Source of the DNA: Ceratothoa steindachneri
Lineage: Eukaryota; Arthropoda; Malacostraca; Isopoda; Cymothoidae
DNA: 64,000 bases
Assembly (NCBI GenBank): GCA_963969495.1
Contig: OZ018319.1
Location: forward strand, 207,235,233 to 207,299,232
Direction of reading: 5' to 3'
Below are positions 33,196 to 43,430 of this stretch, piece by piece (within the stretch, counting starts at the first letter, position 1; every line of letters starts with the position of its first letter). The position numbers and the translations under genes are program-made. The notes under the pieces were generated by a model. That model saw only the letters and a list, made by a program, of their open reading frames with translations. It did no database searches and had not been told where the DNA came from.

Positions 33196-34428
33196 GTTTT
33201 GAAGTTGAATAATAAGTCATTGCGGTTTATTTAAAAGTTGTGTTGATTTAATTTTTGTTCTGTACCCTCAAAATGGAATGTCAAGTTGAAAAAAAGGCGC
33301 ATTTTCCACACATGTTGTTATTCATTTTCAATCGAGAGAGAAACAATGCAAACGCAGACAAAGCTCGTCGCGATATTTGTGCTGTGTACGGAGAAAATGC
33401 TTTATCAGAAAGGATAGCTCTATAGTGGTTTTCACGTTTCAAAAACGGTCATTTCAATCTTAATGACGAAGAACGTTCTGGTCGCCCCATTAAGTTGGAT
33501 GAAGATCGATTGAACGACCTTCTTCCTGTAAATCCTCGTCAATCGACTATAAAATTGGCTGTACAATTGGCGTGTGATCAGAAAACTGTGGTGACTCACC
33601 TTTATTCGTTGGGAAAGGTTGAAAAACTCGGTACATGGGTTCCGCACACTTTGAGCGAAAGCAACAAACTTCAACGCTCCACGTTTGCCACAGGTTTGCT
33701 TGCTCGTCACAAGGCTACTCGTGGATATAAGGACAGATTTCTTCACCGCACCATCACTGGCGACGAAAAGTGGTGTGTTTATGTCAACATGAGCCATTGA
33801 AGACAATGGCTTAGCCCCAATAAAAACACTTCCGCGATTAAAGCAAGGACTTCATCCACGAAAGACGATGCTGTGTGAGTGTGGTGGGATTGTGAACCAT
33901 CATTCTTTATGAGCTCTTTGCGAACAACGAGATTGTCAATGCAGAACTCTATGTTCAACAAATGTATCGACTCGCCGAAGTTATTCGTGAAAAGCGACCT
34001 CATCGACATTATGGAGTCCTTCTGCAACACGAGAATGCTCCTCCTCACATTGCCAATATGACAAAAGACGCCATCCAAACGCTTAATTTGGAAATCCTGC
34101 CGCATACTCCATATTCGCTAGACTTGGCTCCATTGGATTTCCATCTTTCCCGATCGATCTCCAACAATTTGCGTGGTGTTTCGTTCAATACTGATGTGGA
34201 ATTAAGGACCAAGTTAGATGAATTCTTCGAGTCAAAACTCAGAGATTTTTATTGCAGAGGCATCGAAAAACTAGTTGAAGGTTGGGAAGAAGTCGTAAAT
34301 AACAACGGAGAATAGCTTATTGATTAAATTGCATATTGTTATCAATTAAAAATGAAGTTTTTATAAAATTGTTAATGGTAATGAATAAATTTGGTAAAAC
34401 CGCAAGAACTTTTTCCTCAACCCAATAG
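33196..34428 (+). mobile_element. Mariner element with degenerate TIRs
   Basis: About 1.23 kb. The left end, GTTGAATAATAAGTCATTGC (from 33204), and the reverse complement of the right end, GTTGAGGAAAAAGTTCTTGC (to 34423), are diverged terminal inverted repeats that both continue GGTTT. A transposase pseudogene fills the interior. Size and layout fit the mariner family; old divergence of the ends indicates a fossil copy. Confidence 0.75.
33273..34315 (+). pseudogene. Mariner transposase (DD34D), inactivated
   Basis: From an ATG at 33273 to a TAG at 34313 the length (about 347 codons) equals a full mariner transposase. The N-terminal helix-turn-helix region has NDEERSGRPIKLDEDRL; the linker reads LGTWVPHTLSE (WVPHEL-type motif). 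Catalytic aspartates are seen in TGDEKW, VWWDCE and YSLDLAP, 34 residues apart between the second and third as in DD34D. The C-terminus reads RGIEKLVEGWEEVVNNNGE. Lesions: stop codons near 33423, at 33798-33800 and near 33874, and a frameshift near 33895. The enzyme would cut and reinsert the element at TA. The preserved order with scattered stops indicates decay without selection. Confidence 0.88.
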
Positions 34429-35150
34429 ATGTGGAGAGAAGGAAAATGGAAGAATAGTAGTAGTGCTCTGTGCTGAAAGAATCTTATGTGTGGCAAACAG
34501 CTGCTTTCATCACAAGGATACGCATTAACACGCATGGTTTGGGCAAAATAGGGGTGGAGAAGTTAAGAGTATGATTGATCCGTGTCTAGCCGCAAGGGAG
34601 TGTCGGCTGCACCTGACATTTGGCGAATACGTGCACCCCCTAAGACCCAGTTCACGCAGATGTAACAGCGTCTTTATATCTCTCACACAATTTCACTTCC
34701 TCTATCTTCACCACTTTCTTTACAGATCTTTCCTTACAAACTCTCTTCAGTAGATGTCCCGTCAGGTTTGCCTTTAAGAATAAAAATAAAATGATTGATC
34801 TATTAACAGTAAGAAAGAAATATGATGCGGGATATACTTGTCTGATGTGGAAGCTCTCTGAATTGGGAGTATTGGACTACCCAATTATATGATTGTGATA
34901 TGTAAAAAAAATTGGGTTATTGTGTGAATGAAATTACGTGAGGAGGGTAGAAAGAGAAGAAGAATCAAAATGGAAAGGTTGTTGAATTAAAGAGAGAGAT
35001 AGATGGATTAGTAAGTAAGAATGATTGAGAGTAGGATAAACTATGAATAGTGGGATAGAACAAATGTCGAACAAATTTAGGGAAGTTGAATATGTATTTG
35101 GGTGTGTTAAAACTAGAAACAGAAAACAAAAGCCTGAATAATAAAGTGAA
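34429..35150. other. Repeat-like flank after the mariner
   Basis: 34570-34790 resembles the block at 30540-30620 (see that entry). The remainder is A/G-rich on the plus strand and leads into the LINE relic at 35160. Confidence 0.4.
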
Positions 35151-35159
35151 AATTTAGAG

Positions 35160-36270
35160 TAAAACGCTCAGTGGCGAGCAAATGCTAAATAGTGCGTATA
35201 AGAATGCCAGGGGTGGATGTGTAAGATGAAAGCATGCAAGGAGGCGAAAGAAAAAAAAAACCCAAAACAAGTAGTTACACAAAGAAAGCAGCAAATGAAG
35301 TATTTGGGCAGGAGATGAATGAATATCTGGAATAGAACTGGAAGAACGCGAGGAGGGCAAGAAAACAAGGGAAAAATATTGTGTAGACATCAATGATAAA
35401 AATATCAAGGAACTGGTGAGCAATGAGTACGTCAAGATTAGATGGTAAGAGTACTTTGAGAATTTAAATTGTGTAGGTGGGGAGTCAGAAGCGAATGTAA
35501 ACATGATTAAGTTCACGTGTGAGACTGGGCGTTAGCAAGTTATGAAAGAGATAAGCAGGGAAAAGGTTATTTTTGCTGTGAGAGAAGTGAAAATGGAAAA
35601 ACAGCGTGAATTTTGCACGAGTATCGGACTATTGAATGTTGCAGGCAAGAGATGTGGAAAAGTTCTGATTGGGCATGAGAGATAGGGGATGGGGGTGACC
35701 AAGATGGCTTTAGAGCTGTTATGGGGGTGCGTTTACAGGAAACGAAAAAACAAGGGACATAAATTTAATATGTACTAGGTATATGGATCTATAAAAGGCT
35801 AATGATCGTGTCGTAAAGAGAGTGAAGCAGTATGGTAGGTTCTTAGAATCTATGATATGAATAGCAAACCTTTGTATAGTGTGTAAAGTGTGGTAGATGT
35901 CAGGCGAGGGATAGTCGGAGTGAGTGGTTTGATATAAATGGATAGGATGAGTTAGGCAAGGATATGTCATGTGCCTTTGAATGTTTATAGATATAGTCAT
36001 GAGAGAGGTCCGTAATGGATTGAGGGAAAGGGATGTAAAATTGCTGAGAATTGGGTAGGGATCGCTTCCTTATATGTTGGTATCTGTTGGCGGCGTGGTA
36101 TTGGTAGCTGAGTGTGCGAGGGATTTGGAAATGATGATTGTAGCTTTTAAAATGGTATGTGAGGGGTGTAAAAATGAATGCAGAAAGGGGATGGTATCTG
36201 GAACCCTGGTGTATCTCTTAAACAATTGCCAGGCAGTGTGGGCGATAGTGGTACAGATGAACTTGGTTGC
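35160..36270 (+). pseudogene. Decayed RTE/L1-like LINE reverse transcriptase
   Basis: Readable fragments in shifting frames follow the order of a known invertebrate LINE protein: ANEVFGQEMNEYLE (35280s), VGGESEANVNMIKF (35480s), MDL then KANDRVVKRVKQYG (35783 on, replacing MDLEKAYDRV of motif A), VRQGYVMC then MFIDIVMREV (35950s, replacing the VRQGC-MSPWLFN motif) and LPYMLVSVGGVVLVAE (36065 on, where LLYADDLVLVAE would stand). The catalytic Asp pair is lost and stop codons occur throughout. The related relics at 61620-61880 and a short piece at 38035-38110 (LVYGSETMV) point to several old copies of this family. It is certainly dead. Confidence 0.68.
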
Positions 36271-36329
36271 AACCACAAGGTTTTAAATGGTAGAGAATTC
36301 TTTGGGGTGAATAGAGCGTTAATAATGAG

Positions 36330-37530
36330 TTTGAATGTATAGGTTGTTCCATAAAGCGCGCCGAATTTGAATTGGGCGACACTTTTGTGTTTTGAAGTTT
36401 GAAGGAATGCTTTGGTTATGTTGCTTTCTCTTCACTCCGATTAATAGTTTTTGTTTGATTTCCAAAACGTTTTGTTCGTCATGGAGCAGTTTACAAGTAA
36501 GCAGCGCGTTCTCATCGCGAGGAGATTTTACAAAAAGGAAGAAAGTGAGACACAAACAGTTCGAACAGTTTGTACCATTTTGGAGAGAAATGAAACACCC
36601 AACCAGTCTACGGTTCGCAGACTAATGACGATGTTTAAAACAACTGGTACATTTGTAGCGACCAAATAGCCTGGGTGGAATCGTTCTTATTGGACAGAGC
36701 AATAAATTACTGTGGTGCGAGACAGTGTTACTCTGAATCTGGGAGAATCGATTCACCAATATTAGCAGCAGTTGGACATCTCGACCACTTCATTACATTG
36801 AATTCTGCATAAAGATCTCCAAATGTATGAGTACAAAATTTAACTTACACAGCCTATTTAGCCACCTGACGCGGGAGGCGGAAGTAATTTGCTGACTGGG
36901 TTGTGAAGGGACTTACAGCTGACGAAAAACTTTGCAAAGAGAATCATCTTCAATGACGAGGCCCACTTCCATTTGAATGGATTTGTCAATAAACAAAACT
37001 GCCAGATTTGAGGAAATTAAAATCCTCGAATAATGCGAGAGCGTGAAGTGCACCTACAGAATGCGACTGTGAGGTGTGTTTGGGGGGTAGGTGGACTGCC
37101 TGAACTATTCTTCTTTGAAGATAATAAGAAAAATGTAGTTATCATTAATGGAGAACGTTACCAAGACACAATATCCACTCATTTATGGCCGAACTTGAAA
37201 GATACGGAGATTGACAACCTCTAGTTTCAGCAAGATGGAGCATACACTACTCCACGAAAGTTTTCCGCAATGAGTGATATCCTTGCATGGTGATGAAGAA
37301 AAGCCACCAAGGTCCTGTGATCTTACACCTTGTGATTTATTCTTATGGAGGTACGTGAAAGCACAGCTCTAGGCCAACACACCACGCACAAATCCTGAGC
37401 TCAAGGCAGAAATCAGGCGTGTTATTGAAGTCATCGAGCGACACATCTGTGGGAGAGTTATCGGAAATTTTGACTCAATGCAGGTAGACATATGGCTGAA
37501 ATGCTGTTCCATACCTAAACGGGAGACATA
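36330..37530 (+). pseudogene. DUF4817-type IS630/Tc1 transposase relic
   Basis: An N-terminal helix-turn-helix (36481-36669, TVRTVCTILERNETPNQST, then VRRLMTMFKTTGT) matches the DUF4817 DNA-binding domain. The catalytic core follows: IIFNDEAHFHLNGFVNKQNC (about 36945-37010, first Asp), CVWGVGGLPELFFFED, VIINGERYQDTISTHLWP, FQQDGAYTT (about 37226, second Asp) and LTPCDLFLWRYVKA (about 37320, third acidic position). Length from the start near 36481 to about 37510 matches the family. Stops interrupt it between the HTH and the core and again before QQDGA, with frame changes. It would move DNA by cut-and-paste. No clear TIRs were found. A distinct relative lies at 52531-53856 on the other strand. 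Confidence 0.82.
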
Positions 37531-37554
37531 ACTCATTAGATTATGCAGAACCAG

Positions 37555-37966
37555 GCAATGGCTTCTCCATTTCCCCTTAGGGGTGAAGCTTGCGCTTCAC
37601 TACTAAGATTAAAATTTAAAATGTAAAAAAAAGCAGCCATGGTTAAATTTTTATAAATTTTCTGAACTTCTCCAATTATAATAATTTTAAAAAGAAACTC
37701 TAAACTAAATTTCCCCCCTTTCAAAATATCACGTTGCTAAAATATAGTTATATAAGAAGATATATAAAATTAAATTTTCTGAACTTCACTATTTGTAATT
37801 CTTTGGGTTTAAAAATTTCACAAAATTTCGGTACTTACATTTATTTCTGAACTTTGATACAAAAAACATAAGTCACAACCAAACTAAGATGAAATTATTA
37901 TTCAAATACTCAAAAAAAATCCCTTCTTAAATTATAGAGTTAGTGATGATGATGATGATGATGATA
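37555..37966 (+). repeat. GAT-tailed dispersed repeat, copy 2
   Basis: Begins AATGGCTTCTCC, matches copy 1 over about 400 bp and ends GTTAGTGATGATGATG, with seven GAT units at 37946-37966. An internal stretch around the TTTTGATATTATAAAAG block of copy 1 is deleted. It sits directly behind the DUF4817 relic. Confidence 0.82.
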
Positions 37967-38849
37967 TAACCATGTTTATAAAAATTCGTTTAATTATTCA
38001 CCTTTCAAATATGGCGCCGTTTATGGAACACTTTATAGAATGTATTTGGAAGCGGTAATGGAGCATTTTGGTTCTAATATTGGTGTATGGGAGTGAGACT
38101 ATGGTGTAGGATGTCAAAAAAATATGGAGTGAGGAAGGGTGATGCGAAAAAAAGTGTAAACGAGGCTGAGTTTTCTGAGTTGGCATCGGCATTTGAGAAG
38201 CCTGAAGGAAATAGAATTATCAAATAATATAAGAAAGTATCAGGTCGAAGTAGTGGAACATCGCCTAAAAGATGTGTTGATTATGTGATTGAGGAGTAAT
38301 TGGATCCTGTTGAGTATGATAGGCTTGCGTGCAGGTGGTTTGTGAAGGGCTACGCTTGTGCCCTGCCTAGTAATAAACCATGAATGGGCGAGTTGCTACG
38401 GTACATAGCAACCAATAGTTATGAATGAGCAGTTTGCCTGCAGAGTGGAAGGATATGGATAGTTTTTCGTGGCATTGATGTGGCCTACTACACTTTGCTG
38501 GAGATTATGGTGAAAAATGAAAAACTCAATTAAAATATGCTGGTTTAAATTCTGAGATGGAAAAGAAAAATCGACGAGATACGAGGCGGTTGTAAGACAA
38601 CATAAGAGTCAAGAACGCATAGAAACCAACAAAGGCAAGAGGAATAATTGCAATTTCTTCTGTATCTATAAAACGCTCGATCAGTTCCTGAGTCCACAAA
38701 GTTATTCACTCATAACTATCGGTCACTCCAGAGTGCGCGTAGACTGCCGGGCGCGCGCTGTAAAAAGATTACTCATTGTAAGTATATTATATGATATTGT
38801 ATGTTTTTAGCGATATTTTATGATATTATGCAACTGGGAGAGTGTGCAA
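37967..38849. other. Mostly unassigned, with a tiny LINE remnant
   Basis: At 38035-38110 one plus frame reads LVLILVYGSETMV, a typical C-terminal LINE reverse transcriptase sequence of the same family as 35160-36270. The rest has no recognisable feature. Confidence 0.4.
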
Positions 38850-39031
38850 TGTCGAAGTATGGCCAAGTGTACGGGAATATGCGGACACAGGCTCAAAGAT
38901 AGGCTTATTAAGGCGACAACTGTTATTGTTCTAAGAGTGCGATTTGAAGAAATAGCGGCAGCTGCATGACCAAGGAATATAACAAACACAACAAATGGAT
39001 TTTTAACACAGAATAAATAAAAGGCACACCA

Positions 39032-39087
<56 letters not shown>

Positions 39088-39923
39088 GTACATGAATAAG
39101 ACGGACTTAATCTCCAAATACTAATTAGATAACTATCGTTAGGGAATGGTTATAATGGGAGATTGAGGTTAATGAGTGATTTACTTCCTTTGAAACTCGA
39201 GAGTAAAGCGGGGAAAACTTTGGGGAGGTCTTGGTGACCTTGAATCCTCACGGGAGTAGCCACAAACATGCAGCGGGTGTGGCTCCTTTCTCGAACTTGT
39301 GTTTGCGAGATGCGGGCCTCTTGTCCTCAGGAGTTCACTGAAAGAATTTCGAAGGGGGGGGGGATTTCTCCACACTCGGCTTAACGCAAGCTAACAGGCC
39401 TCTGGTGCTTAAGAAGTCACCAGAAGAACTTCGAAGGGGGAGGGGGAGATGGCTTCTCCACAATCGGCTTAAGCGAGCTAACGGGTCTCTTGTCCTTAAG
39501 AGGTCACCAGAAAAACTTCAGGCAACGGCTTCTCCAATCCTTGATCCGAAGGCGGATGAGAAAGTCTGACGTTGCCTCACGAGACTCTTTTCCCTGACCC
39601 GAAGATACGGGTGTGATGTCCAGCTCTTCCGTGGATTGCGACCGTCACTGAACTTCTTGGGAGAGAGTTCGTTGAATTGCACTTCTTTCGGGGAAGTCTC
39701 GTCTAACCAAATCTGTCGATAATCCTTGAACAGGTGGATATATACCTGGAGTTCTTCAAAACAAGGAGAGAGATTGAGAGCTTCTGTAACATTTGTTATC
39801 GGCCGTGACAACTCGAGCGTCTCCTTGCGGTGAAGTGTTGAAGGCAGGGATCAGCGGTCCAGACGGACGACCAGAGGCGGGAGCCATGAAAGCGGTTCAC
39901 GGCGAATCTTACAAGGTAATCTC
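38850..39923 (-). repeat. LTR copy 1 (3' LTR on the minus strand)
   Basis: Matches 41425-42433 from the TGTCxAAGTATGGCCAAGTG edge to the GGTAATCTC edge. It contains (TA)n at 39037-39085 and, at about 39310-39540, roughly 2.7 units of an 80-bp internal tandem (GAGGTCACCAGAA, AACTTCxAAGGGGGA, GGCTTCTCCAC). The other LTR has only about 1.7 units, which explains much of the length difference. Confidence 0.85.
39037..39085. repeat. (TA)n inside LTR copy 1
   Basis: About 24 TA units at the same relative place as the array in the other LTR (41617-41675). Confidence 0.95.
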
Positions 39924-39929
39924 CTCAGT

Positions 39930-41150
39930 CGAGAATTTTAGGGGCAATTGTAATTTAGGTGCCCAGGGGTGCCACACGTAAAGCATACAATTGGTCTACG
40001 GGGGTAGTTGCTAGGCGTGGAGGAAAGTAACGGGGCTTCACGTCCTTTTGTTCTCTCGGCGGATGAGGCCAGTACTTGCTCGGCGCCTGAACTTTTACGA
40101 AGCCGTTGTTGTCCTTGGATGGTCTTCGGTTAAACCTAAACTTGTGTTTGGGGGAGGGGTATGATTCTTCTTTACCTCCTTGGGGTAAAGGTCGTGACTA
40201 GAAGAGTGAAGGTCGGCTTCTTCCAAACAGTCCTTGAAAGTGAACGCTCTTCTTTCCACTATGAAGGCGCTCAGTTCGCGGGGGAGGATCGACATCAGTT
40301 GATCCCTTTAAATGAAGTCAACTAACAACTCATAATCATTTGATACTTGGGCGGAATGCAGACAGAAGTGGAAATTACGCTGAAATATGAATCCAAATTG
40401 CCTGTAGGTTTGGCCTGTATTCGCGTGGAGCGGAATCTAACCCTATAAAATTCTAGATTCATGTTAAGGGCAGAAAGAAGTCCTGCCTTTACGGTTGAAT
40501 AATCAAGGGTGGCCTCTCAAGGGAGCGAAATGAATATGTCGCGAAGACGATAATTTAAGAGTGGAAATAAACGGGCGACGCCATCTGATTATAAGTCCCA
40601 ATTGTTGACTTCGAAGATCTTCTCGAAGTGCGTTAAATAAGAGCAAAAATCTTCTCCATCTTTGTGTGAGCTTGTTTATTTCAAGATCCTACGGAGTTTA
40701 TCTCGACTTGGTCACGGCTTAACTCTATCTCATGTTTCCTAATTCTTTCATTCTATTCGCTTCTCTCTGCGCTTTTCTTTCTCTCTCTTCTACTTCTCTT
40801 TGCACTTTTCTTTCTTCCTCTTCTCTCAGTGCTTTTCTTTCTTTGTTTACTCTCCGTGCTTTTCTTTCTTCGTTTTCTCTCTGTGCTTTTCTTTCTTCAC
40901 TTTCTGCTTATCTCTGTGCTTTTCTTTCCGCAGGTCCGTTACGTTCCTCTTCTTGGACGTAAGCGATTAAATCTTTCCCAGATAAGCCGAGGATCTGCCC
41001 TTGTTTATGAAAGCGATCGAATGAAGACATCCCGGATATGTTACTTCCGACCTTTGCACACGAAAAAGCTGAAACACAAATATAAATTCCACTAAGACTA
41101 AAAATTATTAAAATTTCTATTAAAAATCGGGCAAACTCACACAAAAAACT
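39930..41150 (-). pseudogene. Gypsy Gag polyprotein (broken)
   Basis: Read on the minus strand. The N-terminus has MSSFDRFHKQGQILGLSGKD and LIAYVQEEE (about 41030-40950), followed by a highly charged repeat region of 10-residue units like EERKAQREAN (40935-40735). A capsid-like part includes TYRQFGFIFQRNFHF and DQLMSILPRELSAFIVERRA (about 40380-40250). A CCHC zinc knuckle, CFTCGTPGHLNYNC (CX2CX4HX4C), lies near 39990-39950 and is followed at once by a stop and the LTR. Gag packages the element RNA into particles. In-frame stops occur in the charged and capsid regions, so the gene is inactive. The similarity is to Ty3/Gypsy Gag proteins; no Pol sequence follows. Confidence 0.78.
40735..40935 (-). 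repeat. 30-bp tandem repeat in gag
   Basis: Six to seven units of about 30 bp (plus-strand core GTGCTTTTCTTTCTTC) encode the charged EERKAQREAN-type repeats of Gag, probably helical. The unit length keeps the frame. Confidence 0.8.
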
Positions 41151-41424
41151 AACTAAATAAATAACGGGGTAATCTGACTCACGACACACAAAAAAGACGG
41201 TTAGTATTACTGCTTAGCTAGTATCCTCTTTTAAGGAACTAGAAAAACTGTGGACACACTACACAAGAATGGGCTTAAAAATTGGTTGTTACGGGTTAAT
41301 CAAAAAGAAAGTTGTCCTAATATATTTTTGTTCGGATATTCTTGATAATGCAGCTGCTATCAATTGAACTTAGTGCTTCGAAGTCAGGTAGGGAAAACTT
41401 AAATCCTGACGCCAAATATTTTTA

Positions 41425-41611
41425 TGTCAAAGTATGGCCAAGTGTACGGGAATATTTGCACACAGGCTCTAAGGTAGGCTAAGTAAGGCGACAACTGTTA
41501 TTGTTCTAAGAGTGCGATTTGAAGAAATAGCGGCAGCTACGTGACCAAGGAATATAACAAACACAACGACAAAAATATATTTTTAATACAGAATAAATAA
41601 AAGGCACAACA

Positions 41612-41677
<66 letters not shown>

Positions 41678-42433
41678 GTACATAAATAAGACGGACTTAA
41701 GCTCGGAATACTAATTAGATAACTATCGTTAGGGAATGGTTATATTGGGAGATTGAGGGTAATAAGTGATTTACCTCCATTGAAACTCGAGAGTAAAGTG
41801 GGAAAACTTGGGGGAGGTCTTGGTGACCTTGAATCTTCACGGGGGTAGCCGCAAACCTGGAGCAGGTGCGGCTACTTTCTCGAACTTGCGTTTGCGACAT
41901 GCGAGCCTCTTGTCCTCAGGAGGTCACCGAACGAACTTCAAAGGGGAAGGGGAGATGGCTCTTCCACGCTCTGCTTGAGTGAACTAACAGTCCTCTTTTC
42001 TCTAAGAAATCAACAGAAAAACTTCCAAGGACGGCTTCTCCAATCCTTAATCCGAAGGCGGATGAGAAAGTCTGACGTTGCCTCACGAGACTCTTCTCCC
42101 TAACCCGAAGATACGGGTGCGATTTCCAGCTCTTCCATGGTTTGCAACCGTCACTCAACTCCTTGGGAAAGAGTTCGTTGAATTGCACTCCTTCGGGGAA
42201 GTCTCGTCTAACCAAATCTGTCTGTAATCCTGGAATGGGTGCATATATACCCGGAGTTCTCCAAAACAAGAAAGAGAGAGAGATTGATACCTTCTTTAAC
42301 CTTCGTTATAGGCCGTGGCAGCCCGAGCGTCTCCTTGCGGTGAAGTGTCAAAGGCAGGGATCAGCGATCCAGACGGACGACCAGAGGCGGAAGCCATAAA
42401 AGCGGTTCATGGCGAATCCTACAAAGTAATCTC
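41425..42433 (-). repeat. LTR copy 2 (5' LTR on the minus strand)
   Basis: Same sequence as copy 1, with (TA)n at 41617-41675 and fewer 80-bp internal units. The match to copy 1 stops at AATCTC (42433), where a possible Helitron begins with TCTCTCG, so the true outer LTR edge is uncertain. Confidence 0.83.
41617..41675. repeat. (TA)n inside LTR copy 2
   Basis: About 29 TA units; the counterpart in copy 1 is about ten bases shorter. Confidence 0.95.
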
Positions 42434-42790
42434 TCGACCCGAGGGGAGGCGGGGAGAGAATGAGACGGCCGGGAGGTAGCCCCAATTTTAGCATCATGCC
42501 TCGGTGGGAATTTCACAGAGACTTGGCGGCGAGTCTAAAAAAGGTGAGGTCTGAGGGGGGGGGGGTGAGTAAGAGCTCGCTTTCTCTCTCGAAGTAATAT
42601 CTTAGGATGTGGGGAAATAATATTATTCTTAGGGGATACCTTCACATGCAACTCTCCTGAAGCTGCCTTTACCACACAAATAATCAGCAAGTAAAGATAT
42701 TTTTGTGTCACAATATAAGAATTTCAAACAAAATGCATCTGTATTTATTTGCGACTTTTAATCCCGGGCAACGCCGGGCACCTCTGCTAG
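42430..42790 (+). mobile_element. Possible non-autonomous Helitron (3' end supported)
   Basis: The right end has a Helitron-like terminus: a GC-rich hairpin CCCGG-GCAACG-CCGGG at 42763-42778, then eight bases, then CTAG (42787-42790) followed by T. Helitrons end in CTRR a few bases after such a hairpin and insert between A and T. A start at TCTCTCG (42430), preceded by A, would give about 360 bp and coincide with the end of LTR similarity, but the 5' end is only inferred. Confidence 0.4.
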
Positions 42791-42935
42791 TTATGGAACT
42801 TTCACGCTATTACTCATCATTAATTGCCTCATTTCAGTAGAATATCGTAACATTCTGCATGCGAATATTTGAACTTGGCGTAGCTTTATGAGTGAGAGGC
42901 CTCCATACGATAGGAAGCTGTAGTCTGGTCCTTGA

Positions 42936-43430
42936 TGTAGTAGTAGTAGTAGTAGTAGTGGTGAATCGCCAACCTGCCTGTATCCAGGCGGATCCCGACC
43001 GAATAATGAAATAGATATAAAGGTTTGTATGACAATCGCTGGGCAGGCCGAGGGCACCAGGGGTCGCTCCTCTTTAGGGTAAGGTGGCCAGAGGTATTGT
43101 TTTGACACCAAATAGCTTTCAGGTGGAACCTTCGTCACCCAGGGGCACAGGGACCTGTTCCGCGTCAGAGGTATGTGAATATAGGAGAGTGTGGGCATGT
43201 TGTGCTGAGAAGACGGGAATGGAAAGACAGCAGTGATGTAATAAGTTATGTGTGTGAGGAGAAGTGTAAGATCTACCCACCCGAATGCAAGGTTAAGCGC
43301 AAGGGTTCACCAATCGGTAGCCAGATCTCTCCGTGCGCTGACGTTTGTGTCAGCTCTTTGCCGGGATAGAACCCGGTACTGCGACTTAGGCGGACCGACG
43401 CCGTATCCACTAGGCTACCAAGAGCTCTGG
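42936..43430 (-). mobile_element. tRNA-Arg-headed SINE with trinucleotide tail
   Basis: On the minus strand, from about 43430: box A TAGCCTAGTGG (43418-43408) and box B GGTTCTATCCC (43373-43363) lie in a tRNA-Arg-like context (GGATACGGCGTCGGTC). The body of about 400 bp is shared with 3405-3776. The element ends in about eight ACT/CTA units (42960-42937). The A box matches the consensus and the B box is near it, so Pol III transcription is conceivable. The anticodon region is degenerate, so it is not a tRNA gene. Confidence 0.83.

Larger units (their letters stand above)
38850..42433 (-). mobile_element. Gypsy-type LTR retrotransposon with gag only
   Basis: Two direct repeats of about 1.07 kb (38850-39923) and 1.01 kb (41425-42433) flank about 1.5 kb. 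On the minus strand the order is 5' LTR, a possible primer binding site at 41414-41398 beginning TGGCGTCAGG ten bases after the LTR, gag, then the 3' LTR directly after the gag zinc knuckle. Protease, reverse transcriptase, RNase H, integrase and the polypurine tract are all missing. It is therefore an internally deleted or non-autonomous element. The LTRs differ by many substitutions, indicating an old insertion. Confidence 0.8.

Noticed and set aside
40732..41095. Plus-strand Ser/Leu/Phe-rich frames over gag
   Set aside because: Antisense of the charged Gag repeats on the minus strand.
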